Shown in pieces: positions 43,732-52,931 of a stretch of DNA of 64,000 bases. How positions within the stretch are numbered: the stretch's first letter is position 1; each line of letters begins with the position of its first letter. Source of the stretch: Chryseobacterium flavum (GTDB lineage: Bacteria; Bacteroidota; Bacteroidia; Flavobacteriales; Weeksellaceae); contig NZ_QNUE01000001.1 of NCBI RefSeq assembly GCF_003385595.1, positions 248,001 to 312,000 of the forward strand, in the 5' to 3' direction. The notes under the pieces were generated by a model. That model had not been told where the DNA came from and searched no databases. It saw nothing but the letters and a program-made list of their open reading frames with translations. The position numbers and the translations under genes are program-made.

Positions 43732-44326
43732 TTTATAAATTATTAAATTAGTTTATCAAAAAAAGATTGCTATTAGTATTTCTAATTTTAAGCAATCTAT
43801 TTAATTTACCATAATATGTTTTAGATGTGTTAATATTACAACTTCTATTTTTATCATTCTGCTAACATAATGCTTTTTTTAATTAAATATAACACAAAAT
43901 TTAGCCATACTCACATAACTCTTTTATAAATTGGAATAAGGTCATTTTATGGATAGAAGTAAGATAAAGCAGATACAATTAATTCCTAATCACTTAGATA
44001 AAGCTACAATCTGTAGCAAGATATATTTCTGATCATTTAGAAAAATCTTGATATCAATACAACGATTACTGTTGGTTGTATATGGTTATGATCCAACTAA
44101 ACAGCCATCAGAGACGTTGAATAAGCAGAAATTACATCATGTTCTGCATTAAGAAGATTATAATGAATTAATCATAGGAAATGTTTAAACTTATTTGGCA
44201 GAAGCCTAGTATCTTATCTAGATAAAAATTTTAGAATATAGCTTAGAGTGTAAAGAATAAATGTTCTTCAGGTTTAATCAAAATTTTTGTTAAGCTTCTG
44301 ACTTTACATCTGAACTAAAACTCTAA
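43732..44326. other. AT-rich region without a supported gene
   Basis: Holds an inverted pair agattgct/agcaatct near 43764-43798 (possible operator or weak hairpin) and scattered short frames under 30 codons that look random. I can support no gene here. Confidence 0.5.
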
Positions 44327-44354
44327 CAAAAAAACCTGCTGGAATCAGCAGGTT
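44327..44354 (-). terminator. Terminator downstream of tRNA-Ser
   Basis: Arms aacctgct and agcaggtt with loop ggaatc; a run of A on the left gives a U-run on the minus strand. Confidence 0.8.
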
Positions 44355-44369
44355 CTATTAAGTATTTCG

Positions 44370-44454
44370 CGGAGAGTGAGGGATTCGAACCCCCGGACCT
44401 GTTACAGTCAACAGTTTTCAAGACTGCCGCAATCGACCACTCTGCCAACTCTCC
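44370..44454 (-). tRNA. tRNA-Ser (anticodon UGA)
   Basis: The 85-nt cloverleaf has an acceptor stem GGAGAGT paired with ACTCTCC, a long variable arm typical of class II tRNA-Ser, and the T-loop GGTTCGAATCC. The anticodon loop CTTGAAA gives UGA (44418-44420 on the complement), reading UCN codons. The 3' CCA is not encoded. A strong promoter lies upstream (44489-44519) and a terminator follows. Confidence 0.95.
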
Positions 44455-44488
44455 TTAAACTCCGGTTATACCGTTGTTTTCAGTGGTG

Positions 44489-44519
44489 CAAATATAGAAC
44501 GATTTTTAATTTCCGCAAA
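44489..44519 (-). promoter_or_regulatory. Bacteroidetes-type promoter for tRNA-Ser
   Basis: -7 element TATATTTG (complement of 44489-44496) and -33 element TTTG (complement of 44516-44519) with a 19-base spacer, just upstream of the tRNA. Both elements fit the consensus. Confidence 0.75.
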
Positions 44520-44595
44520 ACTTTTACAAGATAAATTTTAACAAAACTTAATAATAGATTAGTAATCAAGGGAATTATTTTCTGAAGGATGTAAA

Positions 44596-44808
44596 CTATT
44601 CCCTGTCTACGATTGCAATAAAACTGTTTTTTAAAAGATCTGACGGATAAACAAACTGATCTCCGCCTTCTCTTTTTACTACAATAGCACCCTGTTCATC
44701 ATTCAGGCACTTGTCCAGTTGGGTTTTCATGTCATTAAGTGCTCCATTGGGAACCTCAATAATGTATGTTCCTGTGACATGTGTGATTTTTATAATTTTT
44801 CTTTCCAT
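44596..44808 (-). CDS. Small cytosolic protein of unknown function (70 aa)
   Basis: The 70-aa product MERKIIKITHVTGTYIIEVP... has alternating hydrophobic and charged residues typical of a small beta-rich fold, and ends KNSFIAIVDRE. It has no signal peptide or known motif. It lies upstream of the tRNA-Ser gene on the same strand, but the tRNA promoter is separate. I do not recognise the family. Confidence 0.6.
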   Translation of the reverse strand: MERKIIKITHVTGTYIIEVPNGALNDMKTQLDKCLNDEQGAIVVKREGGDQFVYPSDLLKNSFIAIVDRE

Positions 44809-44881
44809 ATTCTTTTTTGATTAGGGAGCTAAATGTAAGGATTTTACCTGACACAATAGGAATAATTGCTTACCCGCAACG

Positions 44882-45068
44882 TTTGTCATTCTGAACAATT
44901 TAAACTGTTATTTTATCATCACTTATTATAAGAATACTTTTTGGCCTGGATTCCTACGGAATGATAAGCAGAACGCTTTATCTATGCGCACACTTTGTCA
45001 TTCCTAGAAATCTAAGCTTTATTAAAATATTCTAGTCCACGCTTTATCTTGTCCCGCACTGAATGACA
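44882..45068. repeat. Two inverted-repeat elements (dispersed repeat type)
   Basis: tttgtcattc occurs at 44882-44891 and 44994-45003, each followed by its complement-like partner gaatgata (44959-44966) or gaatgaca (45061-45068). Within them acgctttatct occurs twice (44973-44983 and 45039-45049). This resembles short intergenic repeats with a TGTCATTC end, and the arrangement suggests a duplicated MITE-like or REP-like unit. The stretch 44809-45119 contains no gene. Confidence 0.5.
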
Positions 45069-45119
45069 ATCTTTAAGTATAGCTAATAGCAGGTTGTCAA
45101 TCACAGCCCTTTCCGTCCT

Positions 45120-45497
45120 CTACTCTCCTGCCGGTTCAAATAATTCTATCTTATTTCCTTCCGGATCCAGGATGTGTACAAATTTTCCATATTCGTACGT
45201 AGCAATCTCATCCAGAACCGTAACCCCTTCTTTTTTTAATTCCTCTACCAGCGTTTCAATATTCTCCACATGATAATTGATCATAAATTCTTTGGCAGAA
45301 GGCTCAAAGTATTGGGTAGATTCTTTAAAAGGACTCCACAGCGTATATCCTTTCTTACCGGATTCTTCGTCTTTCCAGTCGAATTTGGCTCCGTATGGGC
45401 TGGTGGGCAATCCCAGATGGGTTTTGTACCATTCATTTACTTGTTCAGGGTCTTTACACTTAAAGAAGATTCCCCCGATAGCGGTTACTCTTTTCAT
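45120..45497 (-). CDS. Glyoxalase/VOC family protein
   Basis: The 125-aa product has VOC features: AIGGIFFKCKDPEQVNEWYK at residues 5-24, FMINYHVENIETLVEELKKE and the end HILDPEGNKIELFEPAGE. The final Glu in the motif EL(F/W)EP is a common metal ligand position in glyoxalase I-like proteins. It is cytoplasmic with unknown substrate, and apparently monocistronic. Between it and trxB (45498-45842) there is no gene. Confidence 0.85.
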   Translation of the reverse strand: MKRVTAIGGIFFKCKDPEQVNEWYKTHLGLPTSPYGAKFDWKDEESGKKGYTLWSPFKESTQYFEPSAKEFMINYHVENIETLVEELKKEGVTVLDEIATYEYGKFVHILDPEGNKIELFEPAGE

Positions 45498-45792
45498 TTT
45501 TGATTCGTTTTTTCAGTTTATATATAATGGATGCAAAGCAGAAACGTTTGCAGTTTCACAAATATATTAATGTTTTCATGGAATATTTGATATATAAAAA
45601 CATTTTATATTGGAAAACAGTATAATATTTAACCATTAAGAAAAATTAAATCCTTAAGAATATTAAGAAACGGTACGCTTTAAAAGTATCTTTGATACTT
45701 CCTTAATTTTCCTTCACAGCTTCAATCTGCTTAATGGTTCAAAAATCTGAAAACATTATATTATTTTTTCAATTCTCAGAAAAGAATATAAC

Positions 45793-45820
45793 AAAAAAGC
45801 GCACCCTTTGGGTACGCTTT
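45793..45820 (-). terminator. Terminator of trxB
   Basis: Stem of aaagcg-caccc against gggta-cgcttt with a C-A mismatch; a run of A on its left becomes a U-run on the minus strand. Confidence 0.8.
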
Positions 45821-45842
45821 GTATTGTATAAACTGAATAGTA

Positions 45843-46784
45843 TTAGTGTAATTCGGCTAAATATTTCTCTGCATCCATTGCAGCCATACATCCGCTTCCG
45901 GCAGCCGTAATAGCCTGTCTGTAAATGTGGTCCTGAACATCTCCGGCAGCAAATACTCCCGGAAGATTTGTTCTTGAAGAACCTTTTTCAGTAACAATAT
46001 ATCCGTTCTCATCAAGATCTATTTGTCCAACAAAGATATCTGTATTCGGTTTATGACCAATTGCGATGAAGATTCCTTCAACATCAATTTTAGAAGTTTC
46101 CTGGGTCTGATTATTAATGACCACAGCCTTCTCCACTAAACCGTTTTCCCCTTCAATCCCGATTAACTCATGATGAAACTTCACCTCAATGTTCGGAGTA
46201 TTTTCAACTCTGTGGATCATTGCTTTTGAAGCTCTAAAGACATCTTTTCTAACCAGCATAGTCACTTTCTTACATAGTTTAGCAAGATAAGTTGCTTCCT
46301 CTGCTGCTGTATCTCCCGCTCCTACTACCACAACATCTTTACCTTTGTAGAAGAATCCGTCACAGGTTGCACAGGCGGAAACTCCACCTCCTGCATATTT
46401 TTTTTCGTCTTCTAGTCCCAGATATTTTGCTGTAGCGCCTGTAGAAATAATAACTGTTTTAGCCAGGATTTCTTTATTTCCTGCATACAGTTTGTGAACT
46501 CCTCCTGCTTCTTTGGAGAATTCAGCTTTAGTAATCATCTCATAATGAACTTTGGTATCAAATCTTTCTGCCTGTTTCTGCAGATCCATCATCATTTCAG
46601 GACCTGTAATCCCGGCTGGATATCCTGGAAAGTTATCAACCTCAGTAGTTGTAGTTAATTGTCCGCCCGGCTCCAAACCTGTATACAATTCAGGTTTTAA
46701 ATCTGCTCTTGCTGCGTAAATAGCAGCTGTGAAACCAGAAGGTCCAGATCCAACGATCACACAATCTAAAATGTTTTGCTCCAT
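45843..46784 (-). CDS. trxB: Thioredoxin-disulfide reductase
   Basis: The 313-aa protein has all features of low-molecular-weight thioredoxin reductase: N-terminal FAD motif GSGPSG (12-17), the redox pair in SACATCDG (Cys138, Cys141), the NADPH motif VVGAGDTAAEEA and the C-terminal FAD motif AAGDVQDHIYRQ. It transfers electrons from NADPH to thioredoxin in the cytoplasm. The gene is single, with its own terminator. Confidence 0.97.
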   Translation of the reverse strand: MEQNILDCVIVGSGPSGFTAAIYAARADLKPELYTGLEPGGQLTTTTEVDNFPGYPAGITGPEMMMDLQKQAERFDTKVHYEMITKAEFSKEAGGVHKLYAGNKEILAKTVIISTGATAKYLGLEDEKKYAGGGVSACATCDGFFYKGKDVVVVGAGDTAAEEATYLAKLCKKVTMLVRKDVFRASKAMIHRVENTPNIEVKFHHELIGIEGENGLVEKAVVINNQTQETSKIDVEGIFIAIGHKPNTDIFVGQIDLDENGYIVTEKGSSRTNLPGVFAAGDVQDHIYRQAITAAGSGCMAAMDAEKYLAELH

Positions 46785-46984
46785 ATCTATTTGTTCAAAA
46801 AGATTTAATTAAATTAAGACCGCTAATTTCGTAATTTTTAATGTTTTTTTAAAGTTATTTTAATGATACTTGTCAATATCAGATATGCGGATTGTCAATT
46901 GAAGGATGTGAATATTAAAACAAATCAAAGTATAGTTTAAGAATAGGGTTTGAAATTCAAAAAAGTTATCTGTTCAATACAGGA

Positions 46985-48022
46985 TTACACCTTCATTTTA
47001 AATTTATCGATATTAATAATCTTATACACCAGCTCCCTGATCAGTTCTGCCTCACCCATATTTACGGCTCCAAGCCCTTTTCCCTTCATATCAAACTCCC
47101 TTAAAACAGAGATTACCCTTGTTGCATGTTTTAAAGGATATAACCTTGCACTTTCTGCATAATCCTTGATGAAATAAGGATTTACGCCCATTTGTGAAGC
47201 AATCGCCTGCGGTGGCTGACCTGCCATTGTCTGATAAATAATCACATTTGAAAAGTAATTGTAAAGACTGGCCAACAACATTACAAAAGGATTATTTTTT
47301 GGATTTTTACCCATAAAGTGAGCGATCTTAAAGGCAGCATTCGCATTTTTTGTTCCTAAAGCTTTCTGAAGCTCAAAAACATTATATTCCTTACTGATTC
47401 CGATATGGTTTTCTACAATAGTTCCGTCCAATACTTCTCCCTCTTTCAGGATAATCTTCAGCTTATTTAATTCATTAGCAATCCTTGAAAGGTCATTTCC
47501 CAGATACTCCGCCAGAAGATGTGAAATATTAGGTGCTGTCTTGATCTTCAGTTTTGAACATTCGTCACTAATCCATTTGGGCAGATTACTTTCCTTTACG
47601 GATTCACTTAAAAAAAGGAAATTAGCTTTATCCAGGGCCCTGGCTGCTTTTTTCCTGCTGTCCAGTTTCTTATGTTTATGCGCAAAAACCAATACTGTGG
47701 AAGGAACAGGATTTTCGACATATGCTTCCAGAATCCGGTTTTCCTCTTCATTAAACCTGAGGTCCTGAGCTTCTTTGACGATGATTACCTGCTTGTCCCC
47801 CATCATCGGAAACTGTCTTGCCAGAGAAAGTACTTCCTGATAAGAAGTATCCTTTCCGTATGCAACAGTTTGATTGAAGGCTTTTTCATCCTCTTCCAGA
47901 AAGTTGTGTTCAAGAGCTTTTACAGCTACATCAATAAAGTAGGGTTCTTCTCCGTGGAAAAAATAAATAGGTAAAACTTCTTTATTTTTAATATTTTTGA
48001 GGATTAAATCTAATTCTTTCAT
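46985..48022 (-). CDS. holA: DNA polymerase III subunit delta
   Basis: The 345-aa protein matches the DNA polymerase III delta subunit of the clamp loader: N-terminal block YFFHGEEPYFIDVAVKALEH, the QFPMMGDKQVIIVKEAQ strand and the C-terminal helices around LGTKNANAAFKIAHFMGKNP and ASLYNYFSNVIIYQ. It opens the beta clamp as part of the replisome. It is divergent from the HsdR-N-type gene, an arrangement I recall as common in Flavobacteriia. Confidence 0.93.
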   Translation of the reverse strand: MKELDLILKNIKNKEVLPIYFFHGEEPYFIDVAVKALEHNFLEEDEKAFNQTVAYGKDTSYQEVLSLARQFPMMGDKQVIIVKEAQDLRFNEEENRILEAYVENPVPSTVLVFAHKHKKLDSRKKAARALDKANFLFLSESVKESNLPKWISDECSKLKIKTAPNISHLLAEYLGNDLSRIANELNKLKIILKEGEVLDGTIVENHIGISKEYNVFELQKALGTKNANAAFKIAHFMGKNPKNNPFVMLLASLYNYFSNVIIYQTMAGQPPQAIASQMGVNPYFIKDYAESARLYPLKHATRVISVLREFDMKGKGLGAVNMGEAELIRELVYKIINIDKFKMKV

Positions 48023-48029
48023 CTTACTA

Positions 48030-48461
48030 ATGGAACTTCCAAAACTGAATTTTCAGGAAACTTTTGATTTTAAATTCAAGAAAGACAAAGATAAGTTTTT
48101 TATTTATGATTTGGTTCGTAAAACTTATCTTCTGCTTACTCCTGAAGAATGGGTCAGACAACACTGGATACACTATTACCTTACTGTAAAAGCCTATTCC
48201 GTATCAGCATTAATCACAGAAAAAAAAATTATTCTGAACGGGTTAACCAAAAGAGTGGATCTGCTGATTACTGAAAAAACAGAACCTGTAATCCTGATTG
48301 AATGTAAAGCTCCACACATCAAATTAACGGAAAAGACATTTGAACAGACTGCCAGATACAATTCTATTATCGGAGCTAAAGAAATCATCCTTACCAATGG
48401 CCTGCAGCATATCAATGCCTATTATGAAAACGGGCAATATCAGTTCTATAAGCCCGAGTAG
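48030..48461 (+). CDS. Type I restriction enzyme R-protein N-terminal domain protein (HSDR_N-type)
   Basis: The 143-aa product is started at Met 48030. It consists of one PD-(D/E)xK-type domain as in the HsdR N-terminus: KRVDLLITEKTEPVILIECK with Asp77, Glu91 and Lys93, then KTFEQTARYNSIIGAKEIIL. The endonuclease motifs are intact, but there is no helicase part. Stand-alone copies occur widely in Bacteroidetes beside holA and are of unknown function; they are not full restriction enzymes. It is divergent from holA with 7 bp between the two start codons. Confidence 0.85.
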   Translation: MELPKLNFQETFDFKFKKDKDKFFIYDLVRKTYLLLTPEEWVRQHWIHYYLTVKAYSVSALITEKKIILNGLTKRVDLLITEKTEPVILIECKAPHIKLTEKTFEQTARYNSIIGAKEIILTNGLQHINAYYENGQYQFYKPE

Positions 48462-48672
48462 AACCGATTAAAAAGTAACAGGTTAAAAAAACACTTTTCT
48501 ATCTTATAAAGCCGATTCAGAACATCGCATAAATGGAAATCAACACTACTTTTTAATCAGCCATACAACATTATTAATTAAGTTATTTTCATTAATTTAG
48601 CTAATAATTTACTTGTATCAAAAAAAACAGATTACAATATTAAATTTAATTAACCAATACAAAATAAAAAGT

Positions 48673-49416
48673 ATGATTCGTTCAATCTTATTAACCACAT
48701 TCATTATGGCTTCAGGAACATTTTTCAGTCAAAAACTCAAAACAGTTTCCTATCAGGATGGTAATCAAAAACTGAATGGCATGATCACCTCCAATGCAGG
48801 AAAAAAACTTCCCGGAGTATTGATTCTTCCAGCCTGGAAAGGAATTGACGAAGAAGCTAAAACAGCAGCCATCGAACTTGAAAAACAGGGATACATAGCT
48901 TTTATTGCTGATATTTATGGGGAGGGTAAAATTCCTGCTGATAATGATGCAGCAGCAAAAAGTTCAGGATATTACAAACAGAATTATAAAGAATATCAGA
49001 AAAGAATATCTCTGGCTCTGGAAGAACTGAAAAAAAATGGTGCGATCTCTGATAAAACGGCAGTAATCGGATATTGCTTCGGGGGTACCGGAGCTTTAGA
49101 ATCTGCCAGAGGGCATTTACCTGTTGCAGGAGTTGTTTCCATTCACGGAAGTCTGTCAAAAGACCAGAACAGAAAAAATGAAGCCTTAACCGCCAAAATC
49201 CTGGTAGAAAATCCTGCAGATGATCAGAGTGTAACCCAGCAGGATTACGACAACCTCATCAAAGAAATGAATGAAGGAAACGCTGACTGGCAGATCATTA
49301 CCTACGCCCATTCAAAACATACTTTCACGGATCCCAAATCACCGGATTATAATGAAATAATGGCAAGGAGAGCATGGAATCATACTTTGATGTTTCTGAA
49401 AGAGATTTTGAAATAA
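48673..49416 (+). CDS. Dienelactone hydrolase family protein, secreted
   Basis: The 247-aa protein starts at Met 48673 (MIRSILLTTFIMASGTFFSQ), which gives a signal peptide; a longer frame from 48613 does not fit. It shows the dienelactone hydrolase fold with the nucleophile elbow GYCFGG (Cys in place of Ser), an Asp in ENPADDQS and a His in AHSKHTFTDP. It is an alpha/beta hydrolase with a cysteine nucleophile and is probably periplasmic. The substrate is unknown. A strong convergent terminator follows. Confidence 0.88.
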   Translation: MIRSILLTTFIMASGTFFSQKLKTVSYQDGNQKLNGMITSNAGKKLPGVLILPAWKGIDEEAKTAAIELEKQGYIAFIADIYGEGKIPADNDAAAKSSGYYKQNYKEYQKRISLALEELKKNGAISDKTAVIGYCFGGTGALESARGHLPVAGVVSIHGSLSKDQNRKNEALTAKILVENPADDQSVTQQDYDNLIKEMNEGNADWQIITYAHSKHTFTDPKSPDYNEIMARRAWNHTLMFLKEILK

Positions 49417-49430
49417 ATTTCAATGAGTAA

Positions 49431-49471
49431 ATAAACAATGTACCCATACAAAATATGGGTACATTGTTTAT
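49431..49471. terminator. Bidirectional terminator between dienelactone hydrolase and cupin genes
   Basis: Arms ataaacaatgtacccata and tatgggtacattgtttat (18 bp, perfect) around loop caaaa. Confidence 0.88.
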
Positions 49472-49479
49472 TTATAAGA

Positions 49480-49857
49480 TTAATCCACTCCTTCCTCTTC
49501 CCTATGGACCAGTTCCATAGAAAAAGCCGGAAGGCAAATGGAAAGATATTCACAAGGTTCTGAAAACGGATTGCTATACCGTATTCTGGCTCCTTTTTCG
49601 ACAAGAATACTGTTTCCTTTTTCCAGGACGATAATCTCACCGTCTATTTCAAATTGTTTTTTACCTGAAATAATATAGGTAAATTCATCAAATTCCGGAG
49701 TCTGATGGGGTTCACTCCAATCCGGGGGTGCTATCATATGCGCAATAGACACATTGGAATTTCCTGTAGAATTCCCCCAATGCTCTTCGATTAGCTTTCC
49801 ATCATGAGTTGGAACGATGAATGGAGATTGCTGAATTTTATATTTTTTCATACCCAA
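49480..49857 (-). CDS. Cupin domain protein
   Basis: The 125-aa single-domain product shows a cupin beta-barrel with the metal-type motif around HQTPEFDEFTYIISGKKQFE and the second block ILVEKGARIRYSNPFSE. It is cytoplasmic; substrate and activity are unknown. Its ATG overlaps the end of the GNAT gene by 10 bp, so the two are co-translated at the end of the operon that begins with ogt. Confidence 0.85.
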   Translation of the reverse strand: MGMKKYKIQQSPFIVPTHDGKLIEEHWGNSTGNSNVSIAHMIAPPDWSEPHQTPEFDEFTYIISGKKQFEIDGEIIVLEKGNSILVEKGARIRYSNPFSEPCEYLSICLPAFSMELVHREEEGVD

Positions 49858-50375
49858 TCTTCTTTTTTGATTTCATATACGAAATTAGTCCTCGTAGGTT
49901 CAGCATAATAAGCCACTTCCTCCTCAGCAATCTTTTTGGCCCCAAGCCTTTCCATAGCAGTCTGGGAACGAAAGTTTTCTTTCCCTACATGAAAATGAAC
50001 CTTATCTACATATTGGAAAATATAATCCAGCATCAGTTTTTTAATTTGTGGATTAATGCCTTTCCCCCATGATTTTGTTCCGTAAAAAGTATAGCCTACA
50101 AAAATATGGTTATCATGCTCATCAAAATTATAATAGCGGCTGCTTCCCAATACATCTCCGGAAGCTTTTTCAATGATTTTAAAAGCGCCTCCGCTATGCA
50201 TAGCCCCTTCAAAAAAGGTTTCAAATACTTCTCTTTTATACCGGTCCTTATTGGGATGCTGTTTCCACACTTCAGGATCGGAAGCAACTTCATACAAAGA
50301 TTCAAAATCCCCTTGCTGCAAGGGAACTAACTGAAATTCTTCATTCTCTAAAACAGGCTGAACAGAAAAATTCAT
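49848..50375 (-). CDS. GNAT family N-acetyltransferase (RimJ/RimL-like)
   Basis: The 175-aa protein has a GNAT domain of the RimJ/RimL type: FQLVPLQQGDFESLYEVASD at 13-32, GYTFYGTKSWGKGINPQIKK around the acetyl-CoA loop and NFRSQTAMERLGAKKI near the end. It probably acetylates a small molecule or protein N-terminus. It overlaps the cupin gene by 10 bp and starts 3 bp after the DUF2911 gene. Confidence 0.88.
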   Translation of the reverse strand: MNFSVQPVLENEEFQLVPLQQGDFESLYEVASDPEVWKQHPNKDRYKREVFETFFEGAMHSGGAFKIIEKASGDVLGSSRYYNFDEHDNHIFVGYTFYGTKSWGKGINPQIKKLMLDYIFQYVDKVHFHVGKENFRSQTAMERLGAKKIAEEEVAYYAEPTRTNFVYEIKKEDWV

Positions 50376-50378
50376 TTC

Positions 50379-50981
50379 TTAGCTTTTTTTAGTAGAATCA
50401 GCTTCTATTTTCTTAATTTCTTTCAACTTATCAGAAATCTTGATTACCGCATCAAGTTTGGATGGCTTTAACGGAACTTCCGCCTGCAGATAATCCCATT
50501 TCAACACTAAATTAGCCGTATTTTCATCGGTAGGATTTAAGGTAATTTCAAACCATTCCTGTTTATCAGCCAGTTTGTTAACCGGTACTGTAACATCTAC
50601 GACATCCTGTTTTGGATCATAGGTGTAGGCTCCCCATTGCTGAAAGTCTTTATTTAAAATCACTTTCCATTCTTTTTCTGTAGGAACAATAAACAGTCCA
50701 TAGGTTCCGGCAGGAACAATTTTCCCTCCGAAGTTTACAGATTGTCCAAAAGTAATTTTTGTAGAGGAGTTAGCCCCTGCTCTCCAAACCTGTCCGTATG
50801 GTACCAGCTCTCCAAAAATCTTACGCCCCTTTACCCCCGGTCTTCCATAATCTATAGAGATCTTGGACATCGAAAACTGTTGTTCCACTTTCTGACGCGG
50901 ACTCGCTGCCGGTACAGAATAATCCTGTGCAAAACTGAATGTTGAAACTGAGATGCAAACTGCTGCTAATAACTTTTTCAC
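50379..50981 (-). CDS. DUF2911 domain secreted protein
   Basis: The 200-aa product is started at GTG 50981, giving a clean signal peptide (VKKLLAAVCISVSTFSFAQ). The ATG 78 bp upstream would lie inside the ada gene and add a non-conserved leader. The mature part fits DUF2911: SPRQKVEQQFSMSKISIDYG, RPGVKGRKIF, VWRAGANSSTKITFG and KEWKVILNKDFQQWGAY. Such periplasmic proteins are of unknown function. It lies 29 bp after ada on the same strand. Confidence 0.85.
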   Translation of the reverse strand: MKKLLAAVCISVSTFSFAQDYSVPAASPRQKVEQQFSMSKISIDYGRPGVKGRKIFGELVPYGQVWRAGANSSTKITFGQSVNFGGKIVPAGTYGLFIVPTEKEWKVILNKDFQQWGAYTYDPKQDVVDVTVPVNKLADKQEWFEITLNPTDENTANLVLKWDYLQAEVPLKPSKLDAVIKISDKLKEIKKIEADSTKKS

Positions 50982-51010
50982 GTTTAAATTTTTGTTTAAA
51001 ATTACAAAAA

Positions 51011-52054
51011 TCAGAACAAAATAGCTTTCTCTAATTCCAATAATTTTTGTTTTCTCCATATCCCTCCGCCATAGCCTGTGAGCTGGCCATTACTTCCGAT
51101 GACTCTGTGACAGGGAATTATGATAGAGATTTTATTCAGTCCGTTGGCATTGGCAACGGCTCTCACAGATTTAGGATTTCCCAAGATATCAGCCTGTTCC
51201 TGATAACTTCTTGTTGTTCCATAAGGTATTCCTTTTAAAATAGTCCAGACTTCCTTTTGAAACGTTGTTCCTACCATGGAAAGAGGAACAGTGAACTCAG
51301 TTCTTTTTCCTTCAAAATATTCAGAAAGTTCTTTTTCAAGAATCATAAAATGTGGGTTTTCTCCCTGCACAATATTGGCATTAAAATATTTTGAGATTGC
51401 TTTTAATTCTGTAGGAAGGGCTTTCCTGTCCGAGAATTCGAGGAGGCAGATTCCTTTCTCATCAGCACAGGCGATCATTGTTCCCAGTATTGTCTCTATC
51501 CTTGTAAGGTCTATGATTTTTTCCATACTCTTATTTTTGGGAGATACTCCAAAGATGTTCTTAAAACTTTCATTAAAACCACTCAGACTTTCATATCCCA
51601 TATCATATGCAACTTCTGTAACGGGTTCACCCTGCTTAAGTTTCTTAAAAGCTGTATGCAGTTTAAACATTCTCTGAAAAGCATGAAAGGTAATCCCATG
51701 ATGCTTAAGAAACCATCTGCGTACAGTAGCTGGCTCAAGCCCCCGTTTTACCAGATCGTAATCTTTGAGTTTCAGAGAGGGATCTTTAGAAATTTCCTGT
51801 AACAGTTCTCTGATATATTGCGGTGTTGCATCCAGATTTTCTAAAGGCCGGCATACTTTACACGGCCGGTATCCTTTTAGGATAGCATCCTTTGTGTTTG
51901 AAAAAAATTCTACATTTTCAAATTTCGGCTTGCGTGCCGTACAGGTCGGGCGACAGAATATTCCGGTAGTTTTTACGCCCATCCAGAATATTCCTTCAAA
52001 TGATACATCTTTATGAAAAGAGGCATTATACATTATTTTTTCAGTAAGTTCCAT
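51011..52054 (-). CDS. ada: Bifunctional Ada protein: methylphosphotriester sensor and O6-methylguanine methyltransferase
   Basis: The 347-aa protein has the Ada zinc-binding sensor (Cys34, Cys38, Cys65, Cys68; GIFCRPTCTARK and YRPCKVCRP), a central AraC-type HTH (about 85-175, GEPVTEVAYDMGYESLSGFN) and a C-terminal methyltransferase with IPCHRV (active Cys315). It repairs alkylated DNA and, after methylation of the sensor cysteine, activates repair genes. It is preceded by a PEP-mutase-like gene and, further up, a second methyltransferase (ogt). Its C-terminus is nearly identical to that of Ogt. Confidence 0.95.
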   Translation of the reverse strand: MELTEKIMYNASFHKDVSFEGIFWMGVKTTGIFCRPTCTARKPKFENVEFFSNTKDAILKGYRPCKVCRPLENLDATPQYIRELLQEISKDPSLKLKDYDLVKRGLEPATVRRWFLKHHGITFHAFQRMFKLHTAFKKLKQGEPVTEVAYDMGYESLSGFNESFKNIFGVSPKNKSMEKIIDLTRIETILGTMIACADEKGICLLEFSDRKALPTELKAISKYFNANIVQGENPHFMILEKELSEYFEGKRTEFTVPLSMVGTTFQKEVWTILKGIPYGTTRSYQEQADILGNPKSVRAVANANGLNKISIIIPCHRVIGSNGQLTGYGGGIWRKQKLLELEKAILF

Positions 52055-52056
52055 TT

Positions 52057-52821
52057 TTAAGTAAAAAGAGGTGAAAAACTTTGATTATCTTTAATAATTC
52101 CGCAAACCCTTTCCAGTTCCTTATAAATATGTCTGTTTAAAAAAGCTCCCGACGTAATTCTTCTTATCCCCAGTCTTTTCAGGGTATTAAAATCCGGAAG
52201 CCCTGGCAGACACATCACATTCACGGGCAAAGATGTTGCCTTAACGACAGTCTGTATATCAGCTTCAGCAGTCATTCCGGGAATAAAAACTCCATCAATC
52301 TTTAATTCCTCAAATAACCTGATTCTTTCCAAGGTTTCTTTTAACGCATGGTCAATCCCCAATAAAAAAGGATCAGTTCTTACATTAATAAAAATCTCAG
52401 TCCGCCTTTCTTTCAGCTTTACAATAATATCCTTCAGCTTTTCAGAAAAGGCTTCACGTCCTGCAAGCTGTCTCACGCCATCCTCCATATAAGTATCTTC
52501 CAGATTAATACCTGCAATTCCTATGTCCAGAAGTCTTGTAATATTGGAAACAATAAGATCTCCGTCTGCTCCATATCCTGCTTCCAGGTCTACAGATAAA
52601 GGAACAGAAACCGATGCTTTAATTCGCCTGATCATATAAAAATATTCATCAAAGCTCATCTGCTCACCATCTTCATATCCTAAACTGAGGGCTACCGCTG
52701 AACTGGAAGTTGCCAATGCTTTATATCCTGCGTTTTCATAAATCTCTGCACTCTGTACATTCCATACATTACCTAATAATAAAGGTTCTTCATTATGGTG
52801 TAATTCTTTGAAACCAGTCAT
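52057..52821 (-). CDS. Isocitrate lyase/PEP mutase superfamily protein
   Basis: The 254-aa single-domain product has ICL/PEPM-type motifs: a start LHHNEEPLLLGNVWNVQSAE, SVPLSVDLEAGYG (Mg-binding Asp/Glu), a GINLEDTYMEDGVRQ segment (the usual ED....K/H loop) and KTEIFINVRTDPF-like material, then EELKIDGVFIPGM. Family members cleave or rearrange C-C or C-P bonds in oxaloacetate, methylisocitrate or phosphonates. It ends 2 bp before ada, so it is in the same operon; a link to DNA repair is only positional. Confidence 0.88.
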   Translation of the reverse strand: MTGFKELHHNEEPLLLGNVWNVQSAEIYENAGYKALATSSSAVALSLGYEDGEQMSFDEYFYMIRRIKASVSVPLSVDLEAGYGADGDLIVSNITRLLDIGIAGINLEDTYMEDGVRQLAGREAFSEKLKDIIVKLKERRTEIFINVRTDPFLLGIDHALKETLERIRLFEELKIDGVFIPGMTAEADIQTVVKATSLPVNVMCLPGLPDFNTLKRLGIRRITSGAFLNRHIYKELERVCGIIKDNQSFSPLFT

Positions 52822-52931
52822 TATCTTTTTTATTCAAAAGTAAGAATATCGCAGGGCTGCCCGCAACCGAAAAATGAACAGCTATTTTTTATGAATGAAA
52901 ATGGTTCCGGGAATGGTAAATTGAATATTGC

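Noticed and set aside
44596..44808. Idea that the 70-aa gene belongs to a toxin-antitoxin pair
   Set aside because: There is no partner gene next to it and no known antitoxin or toxin motif.
48030..48461. Idea that the HsdR-N protein is a restriction system
   Set aside because: Only the nuclease-fold domain is present, no helicase, methylase or specificity gene; stand-alone copies beside holA are common in this phylum.
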